DNA of 64,000 nucleotides from Neorhizobium galegae (GCF_017877135.1 NZ_JAGIPH010000003.1:1-64000), one strand, 5' to 3'; counted from the stretch's first letter, positions 8,941-17,864 are shown. Numbers and translations: made by a program. The notes: generated by a model not told the origin, from the sequence alone.

Positions 8941-9827
8941 GGTGTGACGAATTCGTGTTTGCGGTAGCCCTGGATGTAGAGGAGGGCGGAAAGATCCGAA
9001 TGGTCGATGCGGATCTTTGCCTCTGCTGCCACCGCCGGCTTGGCGTGAAGGGCAACGCCTGCGCCTGCAAGGCCGATCATGCCGAGATCGTTTGCACCGT
9101 CACCGACGGCCATCGCCTCTGCCGTCGAGATCTGAAGCGTCGTGCAGATATCCTGAAGAGCATCCACCTTGGCCTGCTTGCCGAGAATCGGCTCGGCCAC
9201 TTCGCCGGTCAGCACGCCGTCCTTCTCGATCAGAATATTCGCGCGGTTCTCATCAAAGCCCAGCGTCTTTGCAATGCGGCTGGTGAAGACGGTAAAGCCG
9301 CCGGAGACGAGCGCGGTGTAAAATCCCTTGGCGCGCATGGTGGCAATCAGTGCCGGCCCGCCGGAGGTGAGCGTGATGCGTTTTTCGATCACCTCGTCCA
9401 CCACGCCGATCGGCAGCCCCTTCAACAGGGCAACCCGTTCGCGAAGGGCCGGTTCGAAGGCGATCTCGCCGTTCATGGCGCGCGCGGTGATCGCCGAAAC
9501 CTTCTCCTTCAGGCCCACGACATCAGCCAGTTCATCGATGCATTCCTGGCCGATCATGGTGGAATCCATGTCGGCGATCAGCAGTTTCTTGCGCCGTGTT
9601 TCGACATCCTGCACGACCACATCGACCGGCAGCGTGCCGATGGCGGCGCGAAGGCGCGCCTCGCTGTCGCGGGCTTCGGCCTCGTTCCGCAGCGCCACGT
9701 CGCAGGCAATTCCATCCGCCAGCCAGTAGAGGCCGGCGGCGTTGACGGCTTCGGCAGCCCTTTCTCCCAGCACTCCGTCGAGAACGGGGTTTGACGGATG
9801 GGCGATGAGCGTGGCAACGAGAGCCAT
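8937..9827 (-). CDS. serB: Phosphoserine phosphatase
   Basis: The 296-residue HAD-superfamily enzyme catalyses the last step of serine biosynthesis. It shows DMDSTMIGQECIDELAD (HAD motif I, DxDST), TSGG (motif II), and GDGANDLGMIGLAGAGVA (motif IV), preceded by an N-terminal regulatory-type region of about 75 residues, as in rhizobial SerB. I chose ATG 9827 (MALVATLIA); the open frame runs further but into miaA. Its start codon physically overlaps the divergent miaA start. Confidence 0.95.
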   Translation of the reverse strand: MALVATLIAHPSNPVLDGVLGERAAEAVNAAGLYWLADGIACDVALRNEAEARDSEARLRAAIGTLPVDVVVQDVETRRKKLLIADMDSTMIGQECIDELADVVGLKEKVSAITARAMNGEIAFEPALRERVALLKGLPIGVVDEVIEKRITLTSGGPALIATMRAKGFYTALVSGGFTVFTSRIAKTLGFDENRANILIEKDGVLTGEVAEPILGKQAKVDALQDICTTLQISTAEAMAVGDGANDLGMIGLAGAGVALHAKPAVAAEAKIRIDHSDLSALLYIQGYRKHEFVTP

Positions 9828-10728
9828 GATGAAAAACCTTCGGGACAATTGCGAGGCTATCCTGATAACCGGGCCGACGGCGGGCGGCAAGTCGGCCCTG
9901 GCGCTTGATCTGGCGACACGGCATGGCGGGGTGGTGATCAATGCCGACAGCATGCAGGTCTACGATACCCTGCAGGTGCTGACCGCACGCCCGTCTGCTG
10001 CGGAAACGGCGGACCTGCCGCATCTGCTCTACGGCCATGTGCCGGCAACCGCCGCCTATTCCACCGGCGAATGGCTGCGCGATGTGTCTACACTTCTCGT
10101 CACCTTGCGCGAGGAAGGGCGCCTTCCGGTGTTCGTCGGCGGCACCGGGCTTTATTTCAAGGCGTTGACCGGCGGCCTTTCCGACATGCCAGACATTCCG
10201 GGCGAGATCCGCGACGGCCTGCGCGCCCGTCTCGTGGAGGAGGGACCCGAGCTTTTGCATGGCGAGCTTCAGCGGTGCGATCCGGCCATGGCCGTTCGGC
10301 TTTCCGCCTCCGACGGTCAGCGCATCGTGCGTGCCCTGGAGGTGATGACCGCAACCGGCCAGTCGATTGCGGCCTTTCAGGAGCGCAAGGGCCCGGTCAT
10401 CATCGATCCCGATCGCGCCGAAAAGATCGTTGTTCTGCCGGGTCGAAGCGCATTGCACCGGCGCATCAACCAGCGTTTCGAGATCATGCTGGAGACCGGC
10501 GCCGTCGATGAAGTCCGCGCGCTTCTGGCTCTTCGGCCGCCGGCCGATGCGCCAGTTCTGAAGGCGATTGGCGTGGCCGAGATCGCGGGCCTCATCGCCG
10601 GCACCATGAGCCGCGAACAGGTGATCGAGCGCGGCTCGGCGCTCACGCGCCAATATGCCAAGCGCCAGATGACCTGGTTCCGCAACCAGATGGACGACAG
10701 CTGGCTAAGGTTCGACCCACTGGCGTAA
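9826..10728 (+). CDS. miaA: tRNA dimethylallyltransferase
   Basis: MiaA transfers a dimethylallyl group to A37 of tRNAs that read UNN codons. The 300-residue protein has the P-loop GPTAGGKSALALDL (usually GPTASGKS), the NADSMQVYD motif, VGGTGLYFKALTGGL, and the C-terminal RQYAKRQMTWFRNQ. Tandem ATGs occur at 9826 and 9829, and either would serve. The start overlaps serB's divergent start codon, so each gene's promoter must lie within the other's 5' coding region. Confidence 0.95.
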   Translation: MMKNLRDNCEAILITGPTAGGKSALALDLATRHGGVVINADSMQVYDTLQVLTARPSAAETADLPHLLYGHVPATAAYSTGEWLRDVSTLLVTLREEGRLPVFVGGTGLYFKALTGGLSDMPDIPGEIRDGLRARLVEEGPELLHGELQRCDPAMAVRLSASDGQRIVRALEVMTATGQSIAAFQERKGPVIIDPDRAEKIVVLPGRSALHRRINQRFEIMLETGAVDEVRALLALRPPADAPVLKAIGVAEIAGLIAGTMSREQVIERGSALTRQYAKRQMTWFRNQMDDSWLRFDPLA

Positions 10729-10784
10729 GGCCGCCTCGATCCGCGCGAGGACCGGCTGTTTCCGTCTCGGCCGTCGCGGCGGGG

Positions 10785-12668
10785 TCAGTCGTTGCTGTAA
10801 TAGCCCGGCAGGCCACGGCGAACCAGGCGCGTATCGGCGGCAGGGGCCGAAGGGCGAGCACCGGGCAGCATGTCCGGGTGATAGGGTTCGAGCGGGCGGT
10901 CCAGCGAACCCTCCGGCATGCGGGCAAAGCCTGCGGCTTTATCCTGCCGGCGGTCTTCTTCCTCCCGCTGCAGAACGCTGGACTGGAAGTCTGCGATATC
11001 CGTAGCGGATTCTGTTGCGCGCATGCGGGCAATGACGCCGCGAAGGTCCACGGTATCGGGTGTCCTGTCGCTGTGGCTGTCGGCCGTCGCGCGGGCCTGC
11101 GGCAGGATGTGGTCGGGCACCCGGGCAAATTTCATCCGCATCGGCACGCTGATCGCCTCGCCGAAGGCAATCGCCTCGCCATTGCCGATGGCCGACAGAA
11201 AGCTTGTCGTCGATGTGGCCGAATCCGGAAGCGCCGAACGGATGATCTCCTGGTCCCGTTCATTGGCCAGCCGCATGGCAAAGACGGTGGAACACTGCGA
11301 CAGGATGGTCTGGTCGAGTTCGCCGGGGCGCTGGGTGATGATGCCGAGCGAGACGCCGTATTTGCGGCCCTCCTTGGCAATGCGGGCAATGGCCTGGCGC
11401 GTCGGCAGGAAACCCAGCTCGCGGTCGGCAGGCACATAGCGATGGGCTTCCTCGCACACCACCAGCATATGAATGCCGCCATCCCCCCAGAGCGTGAGTT
11501 CGAACGCCATGCGGCAAAGGATGGAGGCAACCGAATTCACCACTTCGGCGGGGATGCCGGCCAGCTGGAAGGTGGAGATCGGCCGGCCATCGCCTGGAAT
11601 GCGGAACACATGCGCGATGGTCTTGAGGATGGTGTCGTTGATCGTGTTGGTGGAAAAGAGAAAGCGATAGCGCGGATCGCCGATGGCCGACAGAAGGCGC
11701 ACCTTGAGGGCCCGCAGCGCCGGCTTTTCCCCGCGCCCGTCGAGCCGGCCCATCCGCTCGTCGATCAGAGCCAGCAGATCGGCCATGCGGTAGGGCACCG
11801 GCGTGTCGCAGGTGAGCGTGCCCTTATCGATGGTCCGCCTTGCAGAGCCCGTCTGGCTGCCGCGAAAGGCACGCTTGGCTTCCGGGATGAGATCACGCAG
11901 GAAATCCAGCTCTTCCGGCACCGGCGGGCGGCCGCGAAACACCACTTCGGCAAACTCTTCAAGCCGCATCAGCCAGAAAGGCAGGTCCAGCGTATCGGTA
12001 TCGATGACCACGGCCTTGTCGGGGAAGGCGGCGGCAAATTCGTTGTGCGGATCAAGGATCAGCACCCGAAGCTTCGGGTCGGCCTCGATTGCCTTGTGGA
12101 GGAGAAGCGAGACGGCGGTCGACTTGCCGACGCCGGTCGAGCCGACGATGGCGAAGTGCTTGGACAGCATCGAGGGAATATGGATTGTGGCGTCGATGGC
12201 CTCGTCCTGCGTCAACGTGCCGATTACGCAACTGCCAGCCTTTCCGGCATCATAGATGCGCTTAAGATCATTGGCGCGGATCCGGTGGGCAATGGCGCCA
12301 AGATGGGGGTAGCGGGAAATGCCGGTGGAAAAGCGCTCCGCGCCATCATCATCCACGCGCACTTCGCCCAGAAGCTCCACCTCGACACGGAACTCGTTGC
12401 GGCGGTTTTCGCCCCATCCGCCGGCACCCGTCGCCATCGAATAGGTGAGTGCCACAACGCGGTTGCGTCCGACGCTGATCGAGATCAGGCGCCCAACCGA
12501 CCAGAGCTCGGTGAGCTCCGTCGAACCGGCTTCCTCCATGGCGGCAATGGTGGCATGGGCGCCCGTGCAGGCAACCACCCGTCCGAGAAATCGATTTCCC
12601 GGCGTCAGGCCGTCACGGCGGTCTGCGTGGCGGACGCCCTGCGGGCTCTGGTGATCGTCATGGCGCAA
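10785..12668 (-). CDS. HerA-like ATPase (DUF87 family)
   Basis: The 627-residue protein has an N-terminal HAS-barrel-like region (about 20-110), then a RecA-like/FtsK-type ATPase core with Walker A GSTGVGKSTA (about residue 175), LRVLILDPHNEF, and a Walker B-type LVVCEEAHRYVP, followed by GIITQRPGELDQTILSQC. HerA proteins are hexameric DNA translocases, often paired with a NurA nuclease or antiphage partners; no such partner is adjacent here. The start is uncertain: the longest frame begins with TTG at 12668 and no in-frame ATG occurs before residue 40. It transcribes away from ilvI. Confidence 0.88.
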   Translation of the reverse strand: MRHDDHQSPQGVRHADRRDGLTPGNRFLGRVVACTGAHATIAAMEEAGSTELTELWSVGRLISISVGRNRVVALTYSMATGAGGWGENRRNEFRVEVELLGEVRVDDDGAERFSTGISRYPHLGAIAHRIRANDLKRIYDAGKAGSCVIGTLTQDEAIDATIHIPSMLSKHFAIVGSTGVGKSTAVSLLLHKAIEADPKLRVLILDPHNEFAAAFPDKAVVIDTDTLDLPFWLMRLEEFAEVVFRGRPPVPEELDFLRDLIPEAKRAFRGSQTGSARRTIDKGTLTCDTPVPYRMADLLALIDERMGRLDGRGEKPALRALKVRLLSAIGDPRYRFLFSTNTINDTILKTIAHVFRIPGDGRPISTFQLAGIPAEVVNSVASILCRMAFELTLWGDGGIHMLVVCEEAHRYVPADRELGFLPTRQAIARIAKEGRKYGVSLGIITQRPGELDQTILSQCSTVFAMRLANERDQEIIRSALPDSATSTTSFLSAIGNGEAIAFGEAISVPMRMKFARVPDHILPQARATADSHSDRTPDTVDLRGVIARMRATESATDIADFQSSVLQREEEDRRQDKAAGFARMPEGSLDRPLEPYHPDMLPGARPSAPAADTRLVRRGLPGYYSND

Positions 12669-12854
12669 GGATGCGACCCTTCCTGGGCATATCGTGGCGA
12701 AGGAGGAAGGAGGAGGCCGCCCGGCGGCAGTCCGGCCCTTCCCGGGCGCAGGATAGGGGCCGGGGCTTTAACAGGAGGTTGCGCGGCCATCCCGTTTCCT
12801 GCCGGTTTTGCGTGCGGATGTCGGATAAGGGCGATGTTTTCTTGCGCATCTGCG

Positions 12855-12883
12855 TTGACGGGCGGCAATTTTATGGCTAACAG
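12855..12883 (+). promoter_or_regulatory. Probable sigma-70 promoter of the ilvIH leader
   Basis: TTGACG (12855-12860) and TAACAG (12878-12883) are separated by 17 bases. A start site 6-9 bases further on would fall at about 12889-12892, almost on the ATG of the leader peptide. Confidence 0.55.
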
Positions 12884-12891
12884 TTCAGCCC

Positions 12892-12948
12892 ATGATCGTA
12901 TCGAACGCACTTATCGTGGTGGGAAAGCGCATGGGCAGGATGGTGTAA
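12892..12948 (+). CDS. ilvIH leader peptide (18 residues)
   Basis: The short frame reads MIVSNALIVVGKRMGRMV and ends at TAA. Eight of its 18 residues are Ile, Val or Leu, the end products of the downstream pathway, including the run LIVV, as expected for a ribosome-stalling leader peptide. It lies between a sigma-70-like promoter and a hairpin series that ends in a terminator, 116 bases before ilvI. No clear Shine-Dalgarno is present, and the predicted transcript starts within a few bases of the ATG. Confidence 0.75.
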   Translation: MIVSNALIVVGKRMGRMV

Positions 12949-13005
12949 CCATCCGGCGATAGCCACCCATGCGCTACCGAAGGCTCCTCCAGGGGGCCTT
13001 TTTTT
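12926..13005 (+). promoter_or_regulatory. Transcription attenuator of ilvIH
   Basis: AGCGCATGGG (12926-12935, inside the leader frame) pairs with CCCATGCGCT (12966-12975). Within it GGATGG (12938-12943) pairs with CCATCC (12949-12954). The terminator stem AGGCTCC (12981-12987)/GGGGCCT (12993-12999) is followed by seven T. This layout of leader frame, long-range hairpin and Rho-independent terminator before ilvI fits ribosome-mediated attenuation by Ile/Val/Leu supply. The exact competing antiterminator pairing was not resolved by eye. Confidence 0.75.
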
Positions 13006-13063
13006 ATGCCTTCAATCAGGCCCCAAGGCCTCGTTTCACACACAAAAGATAACGGACCAGGAC

Positions 13064-14845
13064 ATGACGGGTACAGCAGACAATCGGATGACAGGGGCGG
13101 AAATCGTTCTGAAAGCCCTGAAGGATAACGGCGTGGAGCATCTGTTCGGCTATCCGGGCGGCGCCGTACTGCCGATCTATGACGAAATCTTCCAGCAGGA
13201 CGAGATCAAGCACATCCTCGTGCGCCATGAGCAGGGGGCCGGCCATGCCGCCGAAGGCTATGCGCGTGCCACCGGCAAGGTCGGCGTCATGCTCGTCACC
13301 TCCGGTCCCGGCGCCACCAATGCGGTCACCCCGCTGCAGGATGCGCTGATGGACAGCATTCCGCTCGTCTGCCTCACCGGCCAGGTTCCGACCACGCTGA
13401 TCGGCTCCGACGCCTTCCAGGAGTGCGACACCGTTGGCATCACGCGCCCCTGCACCAAGCATAACTGGCTGGTCAAGGACGTCAACGAGCTGGCGGCTAC
13501 CATTCATGAAGCCTTCCGCATCGCCCAGACCGGCCGTCCGGGCCCGGTTGTCGTCGATATTCCGAAGGACGTGCAGTTTGCCACCGGCACCTATACGCCG
13601 AAGACGAACCATGTGCCGCAGAAGAGCTATCGGCCGCATGTCGATGCCGACCTCAATGCCGTTCGCGCCGCCGTCGAACTGATGGCATCCGCCCGTCGCC
13701 CGGTTCTTTATACCGGCGGTGGTGTCATCAATTCCGGTCCGGAAGCGTCGCGCCTGCTGCGTGAGCTGGTCGAGCTGTCGGGCTTCCCGATCACCTCGAC
13801 TCTGATGGGGCTCGGCGCCTATCCGGCGTCAGGTGAACATTGGCTCGGCATGCTCGGCATGCACGGCTCCTACGAGGCCAACATGGCCATGCACGATTGC
13901 GACGTCATGGTCTGCATCGGCGCACGCTTTGACGACCGCATCACCGGCCGCCTCAACGCGTTCTCGCCGAATTCGCGCAAGGTCCATATCGACATCGACC
14001 CGTCCTCGATCAACAAGAACGTCCGCGTCGATATCCCGATCGTCGGCGATGTCGGGCGCGTGCTGGAAGACATGGTTCGCCTGTGGCGGGCGCTGCCGAC
14101 GAAGCCGGCGCCGGAGCAGACGGCCGAATGGCGTGCCAGCATCAAGGCATGGCGGGCGCGCAATTCCTTCGCCTACACCAATTCCAGCGATGTCATCATG
14201 CCGCAATATGCCATCCAGCGTCTCTACGAGGCGTCGAAGGGGCGGGATACCTACATCACCACGGAAGTCGGCCAGCACCAGATGTGGGCAGCGCAGTTCT
14301 TCGGCTTCGAGGCACCCAATCACTGGCTGACCTCGGGCGGTCTCGGCACGATGGGCTACGGCCTGCCGGCGGCCATCGGGGCGCAGGTCGCGCATCCGGA
14401 AGCGCTGGTCATTGATATCGCGGGTGACGCCTCCATCCAGATGTGCATCCAGGAAATGTCCTGCGCCATCCAGCATAACCTGCCGGTCAAGATCTTCATC
14501 CTGAACAACCAGTATATGGGCATGGTGCGCCAGTGGCAGCAGCTGCTGCACGGCAACCGCCTGTCCAATTCCTATACGGAAGCCATGCCTGACTTCGTCA
14601 AGCTGGCCGAAGCCTATGGCGCCACCGGCATCTATTGCGACGATCCGAAGGAACTGGACGAGAAGATTGCCCAGATGATCGCCGTGGACGGCCCGGTTAT
14701 CTTCGATTGCCGCGTTGCCAATCTCGCCAACTGCTTCCCGATGATCCCCTCGGGCAAGGCCCATAACGAAATGTTGCTGCCGGACGAGGCGACGGACGAA
14801 GCCGTCGCCACCGCCATCGATGCCAAGGGCCGTCAGCTCGTCTGA
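13064..14845 (+). CDS. ilvI: Acetolactate synthase, large catalytic subunit
   Basis: The 593-residue ThDP enzyme condenses two pyruvates, or pyruvate with 2-ketobutyrate, in the first shared step of Val/Leu and Ile synthesis. It shows FGYPGGAVLPIYDE, the catalytic Glu in VRHEQGAGHAAEGYAR, the central FAD/structural domain, and the ThDP-Mg motif GDASIQMCIQEMSCAIQ...NNQYMGMVRQW. ATG 13064 is preceded by CCAGGAC. It forms an operon with ilvH 33 bp downstream and is controlled by the upstream attenuator. Rhizobia call this gene ilvI or ilvB. Confidence 0.97.
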   Translation: MTGTADNRMTGAEIVLKALKDNGVEHLFGYPGGAVLPIYDEIFQQDEIKHILVRHEQGAGHAAEGYARATGKVGVMLVTSGPGATNAVTPLQDALMDSIPLVCLTGQVPTTLIGSDAFQECDTVGITRPCTKHNWLVKDVNELAATIHEAFRIAQTGRPGPVVVDIPKDVQFATGTYTPKTNHVPQKSYRPHVDADLNAVRAAVELMASARRPVLYTGGGVINSGPEASRLLRELVELSGFPITSTLMGLGAYPASGEHWLGMLGMHGSYEANMAMHDCDVMVCIGARFDDRITGRLNAFSPNSRKVHIDIDPSSINKNVRVDIPIVGDVGRVLEDMVRLWRALPTKPAPEQTAEWRASIKAWRARNSFAYTNSSDVIMPQYAIQRLYEASKGRDTYITTEVGQHQMWAAQFFGFEAPNHWLTSGGLGTMGYGLPAAIGAQVAHPEALVIDIAGDASIQMCIQEMSCAIQHNLPVKIFILNNQYMGMVRQWQQLLHGNRLSNSYTEAMPDFVKLAEAYGATGIYCDDPKELDEKIAQMIAVDGPVIFDCRVANLANCFPMIPSGKAHNEMLLPDEATDEAVATAIDAKGRQLV

Positions 14846-14878
14846 TCAGCCGCCAGAGGGACAAGAAGGATCACATCC

Positions 14879-15451
14879 ATGAACGCACACCTACAACCCA
14901 CCGGCTCGGCTTACTTCATCGCGCCGGAGACCTCGCTTCAGGAGCGCCACACGCTATCCGTCCTCGTCACCAACGAGCCGGGCGTGCTGGCGCGCGTCAT
15001 CGGCCTGTTTTCCGGCCGCGGCTACAATATCGAAAGCCTGACGGTGTCGGAGACGGAGCATGAGGCGCATCTATCGCGCATCACCATCGTCACCAATGGT
15101 ACGCCCGGCGTGCTGGAGCAGATCAAGGCGCAGCTGGAACGCATCGTGCCGGTCCACCGCGTCGTGGACCTCACCGTGCGCGCCGGCCAGCTCGGCCAGG
15201 AACGCCCGATCGAGCGGGAAGTGGCGCTGGTGAAGGTTGCCGGCAACGGCGAGGACCGTGCCGAGACGCTGCGCCTTGCAGACGCCTTCCACGCCAAGGT
15301 GGTCGATGCGACGGTGTCGCACTTCATCTTCGAGATCACCGGAAAGTCCTCCAAGATCGACCAGTTCGTGGCGATCATGAAGCCGCTCGGTCTCATCGAA
15401 GTGTGCCGCACCGGCATTGCCGCGATGAACCGCGGTCCGCAGGGCATGTGA
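14879..15451 (+). CDS. ilvH: Acetolactate synthase, small regulatory subunit
   Basis: The 190-residue protein binds IlvI, raises its activity and confers valine feedback inhibition. An N-terminal ACT domain is visible (TLSVLVTNEPGVLARVIGLFSGRGYNIESL, shown by LVTNEPGVLARV and GRGYNIESLTV), and a C-terminal domain carries REVALVKV and FEITGKSSKIDQF. The start has AAGAAGG upstream. A strong terminator follows at 15467, closing the ilvIH operon. Confidence 0.96.
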   Translation: MNAHLQPTGSAYFIAPETSLQERHTLSVLVTNEPGVLARVIGLFSGRGYNIESLTVSETEHEAHLSRITIVTNGTPGVLEQIKAQLERIVPVHRVVDLTVRAGQLGQERPIEREVALVKVAGNGEDRAETLRLADAFHAKVVDATVSHFIFEITGKSSKIDQFVAIMKPLGLIEVCRTGIAAMNRGPQGM

Positions 15452-15466
15452 TTTTCGTTCAAGAAC

Positions 15467-15496
15467 AGGTCTCCGATTTTCTATCGGAGACCTTTT
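15467..15496 (+). terminator. Rho-independent terminator of ilvIH
   Basis: AGGTCTCCGA (15467-15476) and TCGGAGACCT (15484-15493) form a perfect 10-bp stem with a 7-nt loop and a T-tract. Confidence 0.92.
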
Positions 15497-15563
15497 GGAT
15501 TCAAGTCGTTACGCGGGTTTCCGGGTAAAGAGAGTCCGGAACTTCAGACGGTGATTCAAGCCG

Positions 15564-16409
15564 TCAGAGCATGTCGAGCGGCTGCTTTTTTGCAGGCGGC
15601 GCAAAGGCGCGGTCCAGCACGGCCCAATCCTCGTCGCTGATGTCGAGATCGATGGCGCCGAGGTTTTCCTCGACACGGGCGGGATTTCCGGTTTTCGGAA
15701 TGGCGATCATCTGCTCGCGCTCCAGCACGAAGGCGAGCGCCACCTGCGCCGGCGTCGCCTGATTGGCCTTGGCAATCCGGATCAGCTCGGGATGCGAGAG
15801 CAGGCGGCCCTGTTCGATGGGCGAATAGGCCATCACGGCCACGCCGCGCTCCTGGCACCAGGGCAGGAGATCATATTCGATGCCGCGCCGGGACAGGTTG
15901 TAGAGGACCTGGTTTGCCGCGCAGTCTTGTCCGCCCGGCACCGCCATCAGTTCCTCCATGTCGTCCACGTCGAAATTGGAGACGCCCCAGGCGCCGATGC
16001 GACCATCCGCCTGCAAGGCTTGAAGGCCGGCGACGGTGTCTGCCAGCGGATGCTGGCCCCGCCAATGAAGGAGGTAAAGGTCGAGCCTGTCGGTCGCGAG
16101 CCGCTTAAGGCTGCGGGTGCAGGCCTCGATCACGCCCTCACGGCTTGCATGGTGCGGATAGACCTTGCTGACGAGAAATACTTCGTCACGACGCCCGGCG
16201 ATCGCTTCGCCGACAAGCTCTTCGGACGCGCCGTCGCCATACATTTCCGCCGTATCGATGAGTGTCATGCCGCGGTCGATTGCGGTCTGCAGGCTTTTGA
16301 TCTCGGATGCGCGCTTGCGTCGGTCTTCGCCCATCATCCATGTGCCGATGCCAAGCGCCGGAACGGTGGCGCCGCCTTTCAGGGTGACGGTCGGCATTTC
16401 GGCAAGCAT
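15564..16409 (-). CDS. Aldo/keto reductase
   Basis: The 281-residue NAD(P)H-dependent AKR is of the 2,5-diketo-gluconate reductase/YeaE-like type. The catalytic tetrad is visible: Asp and Tyr in [10 protein letters not shown], Lys in FLVSKVYP and His in LLHWRG. The C-terminus holds the cofactor-binding [16 protein letters not shown]. It is a full-length (beta/alpha)8 barrel. The start may be MLAEM (16409) or MPTVT (16397). It probably reduces small carbonyls; the substrate is unknown. No operon partner is evident. Confidence 0.9.
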   Translation of the reverse strand: MLAEMPTVTLKGGATVPALGIGTWMMGEDRRKRASEIKSLQTAIDRGMTLIDTAEMYGDGASEELVGEAIAGRRDEVFLVSKVYPHHASREGVIEACTRSLKRLATDRLDLYLLHWRGQHPLADTVAGLQALQADGRIGAWGVSNFDVDDMEELMAVPGGQDCAANQVLYNLSRRGIEYDLLPWCQERGVAVMAYSPIEQGRLLSHPELIRIAKANQATPAQVALAFVLEREQMIAIPKTGNPARVEENLGAIDLDISDEDWAVLDRAFAPPAKKQPLDML

Positions 16410-16602
16410 GGCAATCTCCTGTGGCGGCTCTCTTTGGTCCCGACGGCATAGCGCCTGACATTGGCACAGTACGCCATCAAGCAGATAGGCACTTGAGGAG
16501 GGCGGTCAACCACATCCATCGAAACTAGTCGGTCCGGTGTGCTGCAGCGCCGGTCGCCCCCTCCAGCTGGGAAGGGGCGATGGCGGCGCTGTGGGATTCG
16601 GA

Positions 16603-17175
16603 TCAGTTGAACGATTTCGGCCGATCGCGGCAGTCTTCGTCATCTTCGCGGCCGGGCACGCCAACGATGTAACGGTCATTGAACAAGGCCGGATGCTGCA
16701 GCGCCTCATTCCGCAGCTCATTGGAAAATTCCTGGGCAGGGTTCGGCATGACGATGCCCGGCGCCGGCTCAACGCTGACATGACCTACGGGAATGGCCGG
16801 CGGATGAGCGTCATAGGTCGCCTGGAAGTTGGCGAAACCGGCCAGGAGCGATGTGTCTCCTAAATTCGGAATCGGACCTTGTGTGTCCATGCGAAGTGCG
16901 CACTTGAACTGCTGGGGTGCGTTGAAGATTGCCTGAAGGGTCTTGTTGAACGATAGCGTCGGGTTAAATGCCATGCGCGCCGTGCGAAGATCCAGTGCAC
17001 CCTGATTGTCCGTCAGAAGGCCGCGATAGATATATTCAGCCGCTGCAGGATAGGGTGTCATGGCACCCAATGACGCGATGATGGCGGTCGCAAAGACCGG
17101 CATCGAAAACCGCTGGAAAAATTTCAAGGCAAGGTAGCGGCCGAGCGTCCGCAAATCCGTGAGGTCGTTGATCAT
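16603..17175 (-). CDS. Exported protein of unknown function in the RhiA-like cluster
   Basis: The 190-residue protein has a long signal peptide: a basic stretch around residues 18-23, a hydrophobic core FATAIIASLGAM, and probable cleavage after PAAA before EYIYRG. The mature part has a Cys in FKCALRMD and another in DEDCRDR near the C-terminus, which could form a disulfide in the periplasm. I do not recognise a family. In Rhizobium leguminosarum the rhi operon (rhiABC) also includes a small exported product, so a RhiC-like role is conceivable but unproven. I chose ATG 17175, with GAAGAAAGA upstream; longer frames lack a ribosome binding site. Confidence 0.65.
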   Translation of the reverse strand: MINDLTDLRTLGRYLALKFFQRFSMPVFATAIIASLGAMTPYPAAAEYIYRGLLTDNQGALDLRTARMAFNPTLSFNKTLQAIFNAPQQFKCALRMDTQGPIPNLGDTSLLAGFANFQATYDAHPPAIPVGHVSVEPAPGIVMPNPAQEFSNELRNEALQHPALFNDRYIVGVPGREDDEDCRDRPKSFN

Positions 17176-17415
17176 GACGATTCTTTCTTCGTTGAATGAA
17201 GGTTGGACGGGGAGGAGTGAAGTCATGGGAATTCCGTCTGCCGGCGGAATCTCCGTGCTTGTTGATGGTGAGTGGTCAGTGCCCAGGGCTCGCGATGCAG
17301 ATTGCACCGGATTGCAGGAAAGGCTTGCGCGTCGCCCGCGGCTGTCGCGGATGCTGCCGCCTGCCACGCCGCCATAGAGGTGGCAAGAAGCGCCGCAGGC
17401 GGGCTTGGAACTGCG

Positions 17416-17751
17416 TCAGGCCAACTGCGCGGCTTCCAGGAGAATGATGTAGTTCCCGTTCGACAGCAGCAGCCCCATCAGGGTCAGCCCCGCCACCTCA
17501 TCGGTGAGCACCCAGTTGCTGCCGTTATACATCAGCGTCGTCTGGTGAAGGATGTTGGTGCCTGGGACGGAGAGGGTGAGCGGGAAAATCACCGTCATGC
17601 TGGGGATGTCCCACGGGAACGAGATCGCGGCACCGCCCGCAAGCGGCACCATCAGCTGGGCAACGACCTGTCCATTGGTCTGCTGCGCGCCGGTCCAGAC
17701 CTGGTTCTGGCTGTCGGAGATATTGGCGAGATTGAAAGTGATCGTCGGCAT
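17416..17751 (-). CDS. Small protein of unknown function, RhiA-like cluster
   Basis: The 111-residue protein starts MPTITFNLANISDSQNQVW with no signal peptide or membrane span. It is rich in beta-prone and small polar residues (GAQQTNGQVVAQL, FPWDIPSMTVIFPLTL), suggesting a compact beta protein. No family is recognised. It sits between the second RhiA-like gene and the exported-protein gene on the same strand, so the four genes look like one transcription unit. A start at 17784 with 11 more residues is possible. Confidence 0.6.
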   Translation of the reverse strand: MPTITFNLANISDSQNQVWTGAQQTNGQVVAQLMVPLAGGAAISFPWDIPSMTVIFPLTLSVPGTNILHQTTLMYNGSNWVLTDEVAGLTLMGLLLSNGNYIILLEAAQLA

Positions 17752-17864
17752 CGGAGTGTCCTTTGGGGGAAATGGTGAAGGCAAAATTGCGATGTGCGGG
17801 CATGCGTCGGCTCTCGCCGACGGGATGTCAGTTCTTGATAGAAGGGTTGAAGCGTCGCTGAGTG

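Noticed and set aside
10878..12962. 694-codon open frame on the plus strand
   Set aside because: It is the antisense shadow of the HerA-like gene, which has Walker motifs. The shadow protein is His/Arg/Gly-rich with no domain.
12873..12962. 30-codon frame MANSSAHDRIERTYRGGKAH... overlapping the ilv leader
   Set aside because: It lacks a ribosome binding site and is not enriched in Ile/Val/Leu. The +1-shifted frame at 12892 explains the region better as a leader peptide.
15467..15496. Candidate regulatory RNA after ilvH
   Set aside because: A single perfect hairpin with a T-tract directly after the stop codon is sufficiently explained as the ilvIH terminator.
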